Source of the DNA: Alphaproteobacteria bacterium
Lineage (GTDB): Bacteria > Pseudomonadota > Alphaproteobacteria > Micropepsales > Micropepsaceae
DNA length: 64,000 nt
Assembly (NCBI GenBank): GCA_019247845.1
Contig: JAFBAL010000038.1
Location: forward strand, 62,001 to 126,000
Direction of reading: 5' to 3'
Shown: positions 9,881 to 18,060 of the stretch, in pieces
How the letters are laid out: the number at the start of each line of letters is the position of its first letter
Position numbering within the stretch: position 1 is the first letter of the stretch
Translations under genes and position numbers: made by a program
Notes under the pieces: model-generated
What the model was told of the DNA's origin: nothing
Seen by the model: the letters and a program-made list of their open reading frames with translations, nothing else
Databases searched by the model: none

Positions 9881-11380
9881 ATGAAAGAGCTCACCCACTT
9901 CATCGCCGGCCGGCACGTCAACGGAACCTCCGGCCGCTTCGGCGACGTCTTCGATCCGTCCACCGGCGAGGTCCAGGCACGCGTGCCGCTGGCCTCCAAG
10001 TCCGAGATGCGCAAGGCCGTCGAGGCCGCGCTCGAGGCCTTCCCCGCCTGGTCGAGCGTCAACCCGCAGCGTCGCGCGCGCGTGATGTTCAACTTCAAGA
10101 CGCTCGTCGAGAAGAACATGGACGAGCTCGCGCATATGCTTTCGTCCGAGCACGGCAAGGTGCTGGCGGATTCGCGCGGCGACGTGCAACGCGGGCTCGA
10201 GGTGATCGAGTTCGCCTGCGGCATCCCGCACCTTCAGAAGGGCGAGTACACCGAAGGCGCCGGCCCCGGCATCGACATCTATTCGATGCGCCAGCCTTTG
10301 GGCGTGGTCGCCGGCATCACGCCGTTCAACTTCCCCGCCATGATCCCGATGTGGATGTTCGGCGTCGCCATCGCCTGCGGCAACTGCTTCATCAACAAGC
10401 CGAGCGAGAAGGACCCGAGCGTTCCCCTGCGCCTGGCCGAGCTGTTCCTCGAGGCCGGCGGACCGCCGGGCGTGCTGCAGGTCGTCAACGGCGACAAGGA
10501 GGCGGTCGACGCCATCCTCGACGATCCCGACATCCAGGCGGTGAGCTTCGTCGGCTCGTCGGCGATCGCGCAATACGTCTATTCGCGCGGCACGGCGAAC
10601 GGCAAGCGCGTGCAGGCGATGGGCGGCGCCAAGAACCACGCCATCATCATGCCCGATGCCGATCTCGATCAGGTGACCAACGAGCTGATCGGCGCGGGTT
10701 ACGGCTCGGCCGGCGAGCGCTGCATGGCGATCTCGGTCGCGGTGCCGGTCACCGACAAGATCGGCGACGCGCTGGTCGAGCGGCTGAAGCCGCGCGTGGA
10801 AAGCCTGCGTGTCGGCCTCGCCACCGATCCCGACGCCGATTACGGCCCGATGGTCACGAAAGAGCACCGCGCCAAGGTGATGTCCTATATCGACCAGGGC
10901 GTGAAGGAAGGCGCCGAGCTCGTGGTCGACGGCCGCGGCTTCAGGATGCAGGGCTACGACAACGGCTTCTATCTCGGCGGCTCGCTGTTCGACCGCGTCA
11001 CGCCGGAGATGACCACATACAAGGACGAGATCTTCGGCCCCGTGCTGCAGATCGCGCGCGCCCATGACTTCGACAGCGCGATGGCGCTGCCCAGCAGGCA
11101 TCAATACGGCAACGGCGTCGCGATTTTCACGCGCGACGGCGACGCGGCGCGCGAATTCGCGGCCAAGGTCAATGTCGGCATGGTGGGCATCAACATCCCG
11201 ATCCCAGTTCCGCTCGCCTATCACACCTTCGGCGGCTGGAAGCGCTCGGCCTTCGGCGACGTCAACCAGCACGGCACCGAAGGCGTGCGGTTCTGGACGC
11301 GCATCAAGACCATCACCCAGCGCTGGCCCAAGGGCGGCGTGCGCGAGAAGGCCGACTTCAACATCCCGACGATGAAGTAG
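9881..11380 (+). CDS. mmsA: CoA-acylating methylmalonate-semialdehyde dehydrogenase
   Basis: 499-residue aldehyde dehydrogenase that converts methylmalonate or malonate semialdehyde with CoA and NAD+ to propionyl- or acetyl-CoA, in valine, beta-alanine and inositol breakdown. The family signature is clear: GITPFNFPAMIPMWMFG, the NAD loop FVGSS, and the catalytic Cys in GSAGERCMAIS; the C-terminus FWTRIKTITQRWP is typical. The expected neighbours mmsB and acyl-CoA genes are absent. A link with the aminotransferase at 21551, which could feed beta-alanine carbon to it, is conjecture. Confidence 0.95.
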   Translation: MKELTHFIAGRHVNGTSGRFGDVFDPSTGEVQARVPLASKSEMRKAVEAALEAFPAWSSVNPQRRARVMFNFKTLVEKNMDELAHMLSSEHGKVLADSRGDVQRGLEVIEFACGIPHLQKGEYTEGAGPGIDIYSMRQPLGVVAGITPFNFPAMIPMWMFGVAIACGNCFINKPSEKDPSVPLRLAELFLEAGGPPGVLQVVNGDKEAVDAILDDPDIQAVSFVGSSAIAQYVYSRGTANGKRVQAMGGAKNHAIIMPDADLDQVTNELIGAGYGSAGERCMAISVAVPVTDKIGDALVERLKPRVESLRVGLATDPDADYGPMVTKEHRAKVMSYIDQGVKEGAELVVDGRGFRMQGYDNGFYLGGSLFDRVTPEMTTYKDEIFGPVLQIARAHDFDSAMALPSRHQYGNGVAIFTRDGDAAREFAAKVNVGMVGINIPIPVPLAYHTFGGWKRSAFGDVNQHGTEGVRFWTRIKTITQRWPKGGVREKADFNIPTMK

Positions 11381-11413
11381 GGGGCGATCCACCGCGACCA
11401 GCAGGGCGTCGGG

Positions 11414-11451
11414 TTGACCCACTCCGCGCACGCGCGCATACTGCCAGTATG
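11414..11451 (+). promoter_or_regulatory. promoter and palindromic operator of the Phd-type antitoxin gene
   Basis: TTGACC (11414-11419) lies exactly 17 bp before CATACT (11437-11442). The -10 is also the left arm of the palindrome CATACT-GCC-AGTATG (11437-11451), whose right arm contains the ATG. The predicted transcription start falls at about the A of the start codon, so the message may be leaderless. A repressor bound here would cover both -10 and start codon, the usual place for Phd autoregulation. Motif-based inference. Confidence 0.55.
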
Positions 11452-11616
11452 TCGCGCCAAGTCAACATTCGTGAGGCCGAGGCCAAGCTCTCGCGGCTTG
11501 TCGAGGATGCCGCGCGCGGCGAAGAGGTCGTCATCGCCAAGAACGGCAGGCCGATCGCGAAACTGACGGCCTTCGCGCCGGTCGCTCCGCGCCGGGCGAA
11601 AGACGAGCGCGCCTGA
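11449..11616 (+). CDS. orphan type II antitoxin, prevent-host-death (Phd/YefM) family
   Basis: 55 residues beginning MSRQVNIREAEAKLSRLVED, with the Phd/YefM core GEEVVIAKNGRPIAKL. Phd proteins neutralise a partner toxin and repress their own promoter. Here the next gene is convergent and encodes an EVE protein, so no toxin of the Doc or RelE type follows within the usual few bases. It may regulate a distant toxin, or be a remnant. The basic tail (APRRAKDERA) is short. A palindrome covers its promoter and start. Confidence 0.75.
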   Translation: MSRQVNIREAEAKLSRLVEDAARGEEVVIAKNGRPIAKLTAFAPVAPRRAKDERA

Positions 11617-11622
11617 CGCCCG

Positions 11623-12045
11623 CTACTTCACCCCGCCCAGCTTGCAGATGTGCTTCCACTGCGCTTCGGTGACGGGCTGCACGGATAGCCGCGCCTCGCG
11701 CACCAGCACCATGTCCTTGAGCTTTGCGTCGGCCTTGACGTCGGCGAGGGTGACGGGCTTCGGGACATCCTTGACCGCCTTGACGTCGACCAGGCCGAAC
11801 TTGCCGGTCTCGTCGGTGGGGTCGGGCTTGTATTCGGCGATGACCTCGACGATGCCGACGATCTGCTTCTCGTCGCCGGTGTGGTAGAAGAAGCCCAGGT
11901 CGCCCTTTTTCATCGCCTTCATGTGCTTGGCGGCGGCATAGTTGCGCACGCCCGACCACGGCTCGCCCTTGGCGCCCCGCTTCTTCTGCATCTCCCAGGA
12001 GAAGGTCTCGGGCTCGGTCTTGAACAGCCAGTATGCGCCGCTCAC
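11623..12045 (-). CDS. EVE domain protein
   Basis: 140-residue protein made up almost wholly of an EVE domain, a PUA-like fold related to YTH readers that is thought to bind modified nucleotides. Motifs: YWLFKTEPETFSWE, WSGVRNYAAAKHMKAMKKGDLGFFYHTG and PVTEAQWKHICKLGG. It starts at a GTG (12045) overlapping the stop of the YCII gene (GTGA); a longer in-frame version reads through that gene and is rejected. Bacterial EVE genes often sit with gpsA and YCII as here, so the linkage is a housekeeping cluster more than a defence one. Confidence 0.9.
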   Translation of the reverse strand: MSGAYWLFKTEPETFSWEMQKKRGAKGEPWSGVRNYAAAKHMKAMKKGDLGFFYHTGDEKQIVGIVEVIAEYKPDPTDETGKFGLVDVKAVKDVPKPVTLADVKADAKLKDMVLVREARLSVQPVTEAQWKHICKLGGVK

Positions 12046-12332
12046 AGCGCCGCTCCGCAATTGTTCGCGGTCGCCTTCCACGGGCGCACGTCCGAGGTCT
12101 CGAACAGCCCCGCCTTGTTGTAGGGATCGTTCTGCGCCCAGATGCGCGCCGCGGCGATGTCGGCGACGTCGATGATCATCATGCTGCCGGCCATCTCGCC
12201 GTTCCTGTCGAGGAACGGGCCGCCCAGCTTCAAGACGCCGGTCTCGCGCACATAGGCGAAATGCGTCTCGCGCGTCGCCATGCGCAATTGCAGCGATCCT
12301 TCCTTGTCGATGGCGGTGATGACGAACAGCAT
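12042..12332 (-). CDS. YCII family protein
   Basis: 96-residue YCII-fold protein (MLFVITAIDKEGSLQLRMA, HFAYVRETGVLKLGGPF, MIIDVADIAAARIWAQNDPYNKAGLF). The family includes the YciI enzyme-like fold with a conserved His and Asp; function in most bacteria is unproven. I chose the ATG at 12332, preceded by AAAGGGG at good spacing; the ATG at 12347 overlapping the gpsA stop would add five residues. It sits between gpsA and the EVE gene, overlapping the latter by 4 bp. Confidence 0.85.
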   Translation of the reverse strand: MLFVITAIDKEGSLQLRMATRETHFAYVRETGVLKLGGPFLDRNGEMAGSMMIIDVADIAAARIWAQNDPYNKAGLFETSDVRPWKATANNCGAAL

Positions 12333-12343
12333 GGATGCCCCTT

Positions 12344-13327
12344 TCATTCCGGCTTCAGTGGACGGCTCATCAAGCGTAGCACAGCCTCGCCGGCCGACAG
12401 CGTGCCGTCCAGCACCTGCGCCACCGCCTCGGCGATGGGAAGCTCGACGCGTTCGGTGCGCGCGCGCTTGACGATGGCGGGCGCGGTCTCGACGCCCTCG
12501 GCGAGCTTGCCTTCCGGCGCGCGGCCCTGGCCCAGGGCACGGCCGTAGGAGAAATTGCGCGAGGTCGTGCTGGTCGCGGTCAGCACCAGGTCGCCCAGCC
12601 CCGACAGTCCCATCAAGGTATCGGCCCGCGCGCCCAGCGCCTGGCCCAGCCGCGTGAGCTCCGCGAAGCTGCGTGCGATCAGCGCGGCACGCGCGCTCTC
12701 GCCCAGCCCCATGCCGTCGACGATGCCGCAGGCGATCGCATAGACGTTCTTCGCCGCGCCGCCGAGCGCCACACCGGTGATGTCGTCGCTTGCATAGGGC
12801 CGGAACGTCGCGTGCCCCAGCGTCGCCTGAAGCTTGAGCGCCACGTCCATGCCCGCGGCGAGGGTGACGGCGGTCGGCAAGCCGCGCGACACGTCACGCG
12901 CGAAGGAGGGGCCGGAAAGGATGGCCGGCACCGCGTCGGGCGCCGCCTCGGCCAGCACCTCGGGCAACAGCTTGCCGGTCGCTCGCTCGATCCCCTTGGC
13001 ACAGAGCACCAGGGGCTTGGCCGCGGGCAAAGCGGGCAGAATTTCGCGCAGATGCTGGGCCGGCACGACGACCAGCACGGCGTCGCAAGCCGCGGCCGCC
13101 TCGATCGCATGCGTGACGGCGATGGCAGCAGGAAGCTCCACGCCGGGCAGATAGCGCTCGTTGCGGCGCGAGCGCTGGAGTTCGTTCGCAACCGCGCGCT
13201 CGCGTGCCCACAGCGTCACGCGGCGCCCGGCCTGGGCTGCGACCAACGCCAAGGCGGTCCCCCAGGCGCCGGCGCCGATCACGCCTATGGCCTCATAAGC
13301 TTTTGAAGTTTCTGTATTTTCGGTCAT
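12344..13327 (-). CDS. gpsA: NAD(P)H-dependent glycerol-3-phosphate dehydrogenase
   Basis: 327 residues. It reduces dihydroxyacetone phosphate to sn-glycerol-3-phosphate for phospholipid synthesis. The Rossmann loop GVIGAGAWGTALA, SGPSFARDVSRGLPTAVTLA, the catalytic Lys in GGAAKNVYAIACGIVDGMGLG and the SGLGDLVLTATSTTSRN motif are all intact. ATG 13327 is preferred to an upstream TTG at 13348. It is first of the gpsA-YCII-EVE run and divergent from a TetR gene. Confidence 0.95.
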   Translation of the reverse strand: MTENTETSKAYEAIGVIGAGAWGTALALVAAQAGRRVTLWARERAVANELQRSRRNERYLPGVELPAAIAVTHAIEAAAACDAVLVVVPAQHLREILPALPAAKPLVLCAKGIERATGKLLPEVLAEAAPDAVPAILSGPSFARDVSRGLPTAVTLAAGMDVALKLQATLGHATFRPYASDDITGVALGGAAKNVYAIACGIVDGMGLGESARAALIARSFAELTRLGQALGARADTLMGLSGLGDLVLTATSTTSRNFSYGRALGQGRAPEGKLAEGVETAPAIVKRARTERVELPIAEAVAQVLDGTLSAGEAVLRLMSRPLKPE

Positions 13328-13365
13328 ATCGCCGATGCTGCGCCGCAAAAAGATTGAACGGTTTG

Positions 13366-13430
13366 TTGATTATTCAGTTATTTCCCCTATCTTGTGCTCA
13401 GGAATCGACGACGAACCGTCACAGAACGGT
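13366..13430 (+). promoter_or_regulatory. predicted promoter and inverted repeat ahead of the TetR gene
   Basis: TTGATT (13366-13371) and TATCTT (13388-13393) at 16 bp form a plausible promoter. Downstream, ACCGT (13415-13419) and ACGGT (13426-13430) form a short inverted repeat between promoter and ATG, a possible autoregulatory operator; GAACGGT also occurs at 13356. The arms are only five bases, so this is weak. Confidence 0.3.
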
Positions 13431-13447
13431 CTTCAGGGAAAGCGTTC

Positions 13448-14089
13448 ATGGCCGAAAAAGACTCCGTTCGCGAACAGATCGTTTCTGCTGCCAAGAAGCG
13501 CTTTTCGCATTTCGGCTACGCCAAGACCACCATGGCCGAGGTCGCCAACGACTGCTCGATGTCGCCGGGCAATCTCTATCGCTTCTATCCCGGCAAGCTC
13601 GACATCGCCGAGGCCATCGCCACCGAGGACTATTCCAAGCATCTCGAGCACATGCGCAAGCTTGCGGTGACGCCGGGCAAGCCGGCGCCGCAGCGACTGC
13701 ACGATCTGTTGTTCGAGGAGCTGCGCCGCACCTATCACAAGCTGGAAAAGGACCCGCGCGCCTATGAGATGGCGCTGGTGATCAGCCGCGAGCGGCCCGA
13801 ATTCGCCAACTGGATGCTGCACGAAGAGCGCAAGATCCTGGTCGAGCTGATGGACGAGGCCGAGCGCCGCGGCGAGTTCGTTCCCGAGAACAAGGACTTC
13901 ACCGCGGAGATGATCCAGGCGGCGACGATGAAGTTCCGCTACCCGCAGCTCTGGTCGAAGCTGACGCTTCCCAAGCTGGAGCGCGAGCTCGAAGGCGTGC
14001 TGTGCCTTTTGCTGAACGGGCTGTGCCCGGAAGCGCAGGCGATTGCCGAGCAGCGTCGCGAGCAACAGAAGCGCGAAGCGGCGGCCTGA
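13448..14089 (+). CDS. TetR/AcrR family regulator
   Basis: 213 residues. The N-terminal helix-turn-helix is clear (QIVSAAKKRFSHFGYAKTTMAEVANDCSMSPGNLYRFYPGK), and the rest is the helical ligand-binding half with a Cys in GVLCLLLNGLCPEA. ATG 13448 follows an AGGGAAAG site. It is divergent from gpsA and 83 bp ahead of lolA; neither is a typical TetR target, so the regulon is unknown. This type with a Pro-Gly-Lys after the recognition helix is common in alphaproteobacteria. Confidence 0.9.
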   Translation: MAEKDSVREQIVSAAKKRFSHFGYAKTTMAEVANDCSMSPGNLYRFYPGKLDIAEAIATEDYSKHLEHMRKLAVTPGKPAPQRLHDLLFEELRRTYHKLEKDPRAYEMALVISRERPEFANWMLHEERKILVELMDEAERRGEFVPENKDFTAEMIQAATMKFRYPQLWSKLTLPKLERELEGVLCLLLNGLCPEAQAIAEQRREQQKREAAA

Positions 14090-14172
14090 CAGCGGAACTT
14101 TCGCGGCGATCGTGGCTTTCCAAGCGGCGCCGGCTCTTCTTTCCGCCGCAATGGGACTCTAGGAACCGGCCA

Positions 14173-14784
14173 ATGCGTTTTTTCGCCGTTGCCCTTTCGC
14201 TCTGCCTGCTCGCCGTGCCCGCGGCCGCGCGCACGCAGTTCAATGCCGCGGACCAGGCCGATCTCGACAAGGTCAGCGCCTACCTGAATTCCATCCGCAC
14301 GATGAAGGCGGGCTTCATCCAGACCGGTCCCGACGGCGACGACGTCCAGGGCAGGCTCTATCTGGTCAAGCCCGGCCGCATCCGCTTCGAATACGAGCCG
14401 CCGGCACCGCTGCTGGTCGTGTCGGACGGCAAGACGGTCGCGGTGCAGAACAAGGAGCTGAAAACCGTCGATCGCTACCCGATCTCGCAGACGCCGCTCG
14501 ACATCATCTTGGGCGACTCCATCGACCTCAAGAAGAACAGCGAGATCGTCGCCGTCCAGCACCTGCAGGACGAGCTGATCGTCAAGGCGCATACCAGCAA
14601 TTTCGGCGTCCATGCCGATATCGCGCTGATCTTCGCCGAGCCGTCGCTGGAGCTTCGCCAATGGACGGTCGTCGACGAGCAGGGCACCCCGACCCAAGTC
14701 GTGCTGCGCGACGTGCAGGTCGGTGTGAACGTGCCGCCCAGCGAATTCGTGCTGCCGCGGCCCAGCGTGCTCGGAATCCACTAG
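14173..14784 (+). CDS. lolA: outer-membrane lipoprotein carrier protein LolA
   Basis: 203 residues. A signal peptide (FFAVALSLCLLAVPAAA) is followed by the LolA fold: YLNSIRTMKAGFIQ, GRLYLVKPGRIRFEYEPP, LLVVSDGKTVAVQN and PLDIILGDSIDL. LolA ferries lipoproteins across the periplasm from LolCDE to the outer-membrane receptor LolB. Length is normal and the start is the first ATG after the preceding TetR gene. Confidence 0.9.
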   Translation: MRFFAVALSLCLLAVPAAARTQFNAADQADLDKVSAYLNSIRTMKAGFIQTGPDGDDVQGRLYLVKPGRIRFEYEPPAPLLVVSDGKTVAVQNKELKTVDRYPISQTPLDIILGDSIDLKKNSEIVAVQHLQDELIVKAHTSNFGVHADIALIFAEPSLELRQWTVVDEQGTPTQVVLRDVQVGVNVPPSEFVLPRPSVLGIH

Positions 14785-14812
14785 GCCCTACCAAGACCCA
14801 AATTTGTCAAGA

Positions 14813-14841
14813 GGGGCCGGAAAACGGGCATTTTCGGCCCC
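14813..14841 (+). terminator. GC-rich hairpin after lolA (possible terminator)
   Basis: GGGGCCG and AAAA (with one bulged G) pair with TTTT and CGGCCCC around a 6-nt loop. It is 28 bp after the lolA stop, but no T run follows, so it is either a weak terminator or part of the leader of the next gene, whose possible promoter (TTGCCG, then TAGGCC at 18 bp) lies right after it. Confidence 0.4.
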
Positions 14842-14894
14842 GCTTGCCGCCCCGCGAAGGGCCATGCTAGGCCAGCCTTACAAAGGCACCTCCC

Positions 14895-15644
14895 ATGCGT
14901 CCCCGCACCCCCATTGTCGGAATCCCTTGCGACCACCGGATGGTCGGCAAGCACCCCTTCCACATGGTCGGCGAGAAATACATCGCCGCGGTGCGCGACG
15001 GCGCGCAGGCCGTGCCCCTGCTCATCCCGGTGCTCGATCCGGCGATTGCGCCCGAGGAGCTCGTCGCGGCCTGCGACGGCTTCCTCTTCACCGGCTCGCC
15101 GTCGAACGTGGCGCCGAAGCATTACGGCGGCACTGTCCCGCGCGACGGCGTGATGCAGGACGAGCGCCGCGACGACACGACCCTGCCGCTGCTGAAGGCC
15201 GCGATCGCAGCGGGCAAGCCCACGCTCTGCGTCTGCCGCGGCTTCCAGGAATTGAACGTCGCTTTCGGCGGCACGCTCTATCAGCACATCCAGGAAATCG
15301 CCGGCCGCATGGACCACCGCGAAGACACCGATGCGGCGCTCGAGGCCCAATACGCGCCCGTCCACGCGATCCAGATCGACCCCGGCTGCCTGCTCGCCGA
15401 CATCGTAGGCGCGGGCTCCTTCCAGGTGAACTCGCTGCACAGCCAGGGCATCGACAGATTGGCCGCGTCGCTGCATGCCGACGCGGTCGCGCCCGACGGC
15501 CAGATCGAAGCCGTGTCGATGCCCGACGCAAAGGGCTTCCTCTTGGGCGTGCAATGGCACCCCGAATGGCGCTGGTCGGAAGACGAGCTCAGCGTCGCCA
15601 TCCTCGAAGCCTTCGGGGAGGCTTTGAAGGAGAGCGGGCGATGA
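14895..15644 (+). CDS. puuD: gamma-glutamyl-gamma-aminobutyrate hydrolase (peptidase C26)
   Basis: 249-residue class I glutamine amidotransferase-like hydrolase that frees GABA from gamma-glutamyl-GABA in putrescine breakdown. Evidence: GIPCDHRM start region, FTGSPSNVAPKHYGG, the nucleophile Cys in CVCRGFQELNVAFGGTLYQHI, the NSLHSQGID segment and the catalytic His in GVQWHPEW. It overlaps puuA by 4 bp. The pair puuD-puuA is the two glutamylated-putrescine steps; puuB and puuC are not adjacent. Confidence 0.88.
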   Translation: MRPRTPIVGIPCDHRMVGKHPFHMVGEKYIAAVRDGAQAVPLLIPVLDPAIAPEELVAACDGFLFTGSPSNVAPKHYGGTVPRDGVMQDERRDDTTLPLLKAAIAAGKPTLCVCRGFQELNVAFGGTLYQHIQEIAGRMDHREDTDAALEAQYAPVHAIQIDPGCLLADIVGAGSFQVNSLHSQGIDRLAASLHADAVAPDGQIEAVSMPDAKGFLLGVQWHPEWRWSEDELSVAILEAFGEALKESGR

Positions 15645-16996
15645 ACCGCGAAACGTACGAAGAGATCGCAGACTGGCTGAAGGAGCGCCGCGTCGGCGAG
15701 GTCGAGTGCCTGGTGTCCGACATGGGCGGCATCGCGCGCGGCAAGATCCTGCCGACCGGGAAGTTCCTGAGCGCGGTCAGGAGCGGCACCTTGCGACTGC
15801 CGGAATCGATCTTCGGCCAGATGGTGACCGGCGCCGACGCCGACACCGAGACGCTGACCTATCAGGCGCCGGACATGTCGCTGACGCCCGATCTCGACAC
15901 CTTGCGCATCGTGCCCTGGTACAAGGAGCCGACGGCGCAGGTGATCTGCGACTGCACGCGCCATTCCGGCGAGGTGGTGCCTTACGCGCCGCGCGCGATC
16001 CTGCGCCGCGTGCTCGCGCTGTACGAAGACAAGGGCTGGCGGCCGGTGGTGGCGCCCGAGCTCGAGTTCTTCCTCGCCGCCAAGAACATCGATCCCGACT
16101 ATCCGCTGCAGCCGCCCGCGGGCAAGAACGGCCGCCCGCAATCGGGACGCCAGGCCTACGGCATCGACGCGGTCAACGAGTTCGATCCGCTGTTCGAGGA
16201 CGTCTACGACTATTGCGAGGCGCAGGACATCGGCATCGACAGCCTGATCCACGAGGAGGGCGTGGCGCAGGTCGAGATGAACTTCAACCACGGCGACCCG
16301 CTGGCGCTCGCCGACCAGACCTTCCTGTTCAAGCGCACCGTGCGCCAGGCGGCGCTGCGCCACGACATCTACGCGACCTTCATGGCCAAGCCCTATGAGC
16401 AGGAGCCGGGCTCGGCGATGCACATCCATCAGAGCGTGACGGACATCAAGGGGCGCAGCCTGTTCTCGAACAAGCACGGCAAGGACACGCGGCTGTTCCT
16501 GGCCCATATCGGCGGCCTGCAGAAATACCTGCCCGCGGCGATGCCGATGATCGCGCCCTTCGTGAATTCCTACCGCCGGCTGGTGCGCTTCCTGTCGGCG
16601 CCGATCAACACCCATTGGGGGCACGAGAACCGCACCGTCGGCCTGCGCGTGCCGGTCTCCGACGCCAAGAACCGGCGCGTCGAGAACCGCGTGCCCGGCG
16701 CCGACGCCAACCCGTACCTCGCCATCGCGGCGTCGCTCGCCTGCGGCTATCTCGGCATGGTCGAGAACATCCAGCCGACCAAGGCGATGGAGGGCAACGC
16801 CTACGAGTCCTCGCGCTACCAGCTGCCGCGGCACATCCTGGACGCGGTGAACCGGTTCCGGTCGTCGTCGGACCTGAAAGAGGTCCTGGGCGAGGAATTC
16901 GTGGCGCTCTACAGCGACGTGAAGGCGTCGGAGCACGACGCCTATCAACAGGTCATCTCGCCGTGGGAGCGTCAGCACCTGCTTTTGAACGTGTAG
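15641..16996 (+). CDS. puuA: gamma-glutamylputrescine synthetase (glutamine synthetase family)
   Basis: 451 residues of the glutamine synthetase fold. It joins glutamate to putrescine using ATP. Motifs: PELEFFLA, the GSAMHIHQSV nucleotide/glutamate loop, WGHENRTVGLRVP and RVENRVPGADANPYLAIAASLACGYLG. The Tyr adenylylation site of GlnA is not obvious. ATG 15641 overlaps the puuD stop. Other GS-like ligases (for ethanolamine or aromatic amines) look similar, but the puuD neighbour favours polyamines. Confidence 0.87.
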   Translation: MNRETYEEIADWLKERRVGEVECLVSDMGGIARGKILPTGKFLSAVRSGTLRLPESIFGQMVTGADADTETLTYQAPDMSLTPDLDTLRIVPWYKEPTAQVICDCTRHSGEVVPYAPRAILRRVLALYEDKGWRPVVAPELEFFLAAKNIDPDYPLQPPAGKNGRPQSGRQAYGIDAVNEFDPLFEDVYDYCEAQDIGIDSLIHEEGVAQVEMNFNHGDPLALADQTFLFKRTVRQAALRHDIYATFMAKPYEQEPGSAMHIHQSVTDIKGRSLFSNKHGKDTRLFLAHIGGLQKYLPAAMPMIAPFVNSYRRLVRFLSAPINTHWGHENRTVGLRVPVSDAKNRRVENRVPGADANPYLAIAASLACGYLGMVENIQPTKAMEGNAYESSRYQLPRHILDAVNRFRSSSDLKEVLGEEFVALYSDVKASEHDAYQQVISPWERQHLLLNV

Positions 16997-17045
16997 TGCC
17001 GCCAGGCTCCGAGCCGGGCACAGGGCCGGTCGAAAAGGGAAACAT

Positions 17046-17987
17046 ATGCTTTCGCGTGCTCCGCTCAGGACCGTCAAAGATCGCGTCCGCGACAGCAAGC
17101 ACTGGGACCGCTACAAGCCACGGCCAGGCGATGTCGTCGTCGCAAGCTTTCCGAAAGTCGGCACGACCTGGACCCAACGCATCGTCAGTCTGCTCATCTT
17201 CCAGTCGGCGGCGCCGGTGCCGATCGTGCAGACCCATCCTTGGGTCGATTGCCGCATCCAGATGCCGATCGACGCGATGATCGCGGTGCTCGAAGCGCAG
17301 AGGCACCGCCGCGCGATGAAATCGCATTTGCCGTTCTACGCGCTGCCTATCCATGACGAGGTGAAATATATCCACATCGCCCGCGGGGGACTGGACGCGT
17401 GCTTCTCGTTCCACAACCACTCCCGGAATTTCACGCCGCAATTCATCGGCAACATGCAGCGGGTCGCTCAGGAAGACGGCGATACGGGCAGCCCTTCACC
17501 GCCGACGCCGGAAGATCCGCGCGAATTCTTCCTGTCGTGGATCGAACTGCGCGGCGATGACGTCGTGCCCGTCGCCGATGCGTTCTTCGACATGGAACGC
17601 AGCTATTGGGCCGAGCGTCGGCGCGAGAACTTGCTGATGGTGCATTACAACGACCTGAAGGCCGACTTGTCGGGAGAGATGAAGCGGGTCGCGGCGTTCC
17701 TCGAGATCGAGACGCCTGCGGCGTTGTGGCCGGAGCTCGTCGAAGCCGCGCAGTTCGAGAAGATGAAGAACGAAGGTGCGGCACTCCTGCCCGGCATTGA
17801 AATGGCGGTCAGGGGCGGACATCGGACATTCCTCAACAAGGGCACCAACGGCCGCTGGCGCGACGTGCTCACGGAAGATGACGTCGCGCGCTATCGCGAG
17901 CGCGCGGCGGCCGAACTGTCGCCGGGATTGAACGACTGGCTCGAGCACGGCCGCAAAGGCAGCGACCCGAAAGCGATGAAGGATTGA
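17046..17987 (+). CDS. sulfotransferase domain protein
   Basis: 313 residues of the PAPS-dependent sulfotransferase family. The 5'-phosphosulfate loop is VVASFPKVGTTWTQRI (residues 30-45), and a C-terminal NKGTNGRWRDVLTEDD matches the family's RKGxxGDWK 3'-phosphate motif. A MVHYNDLKADLSGEM stretch is also characteristic. It would sulfate a hydroxyl or amine of a small acceptor; which one is unknown. It stands alone, 49 bp after puuA, and precedes the ArsR operon. Confidence 0.88.
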   Translation: MLSRAPLRTVKDRVRDSKHWDRYKPRPGDVVVASFPKVGTTWTQRIVSLLIFQSAAPVPIVQTHPWVDCRIQMPIDAMIAVLEAQRHRRAMKSHLPFYALPIHDEVKYIHIARGGLDACFSFHNHSRNFTPQFIGNMQRVAQEDGDTGSPSPPTPEDPREFFLSWIELRGDDVVPVADAFFDMERSYWAERRRENLLMVHYNDLKADLSGEMKRVAAFLEIETPAALWPELVEAAQFEKMKNEGAALLPGIEMAVRGGHRTFLNKGTNGRWRDVLTEDDVARYRERAAAELSPGLNDWLEHGRKGSDPKAMKD

Positions 17988-18016
17988 TGTTGCCCATCAG
18001 AACGCCACGAAAAGCC

Positions 18017-18060
18017 TTGACTATCGCGTAAGTTCTGGCTTACCGTAAGTGATGGCTTAC
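18017..18060 (+). promoter_or_regulatory. promoter and tandem operator of the ArsR operon
   Basis: Two copies of GTAAGTNNTGGCTTAC lie head to tail at 18028-18043 and 18045-18060 (17-bp period). Each is itself an inverted repeat, GTAAG-N6-CTTAC. The second copy contains the ArsR start codon. TTGACT at 18017-18022 with TACCGT at 18041-18046 (18 bp) gives a promoter buried in the repeats, with a predicted start at about the ATG. This is what a self-repressing ArsR operator should look like. Confidence 0.65.

Noticed and set aside
11617..11960. A toxin gene partner for the Phd antitoxin
   Set aside because: The only gene here is the convergent EVE protein; no Doc, RelE or PIN-like frame is seen on either strand.
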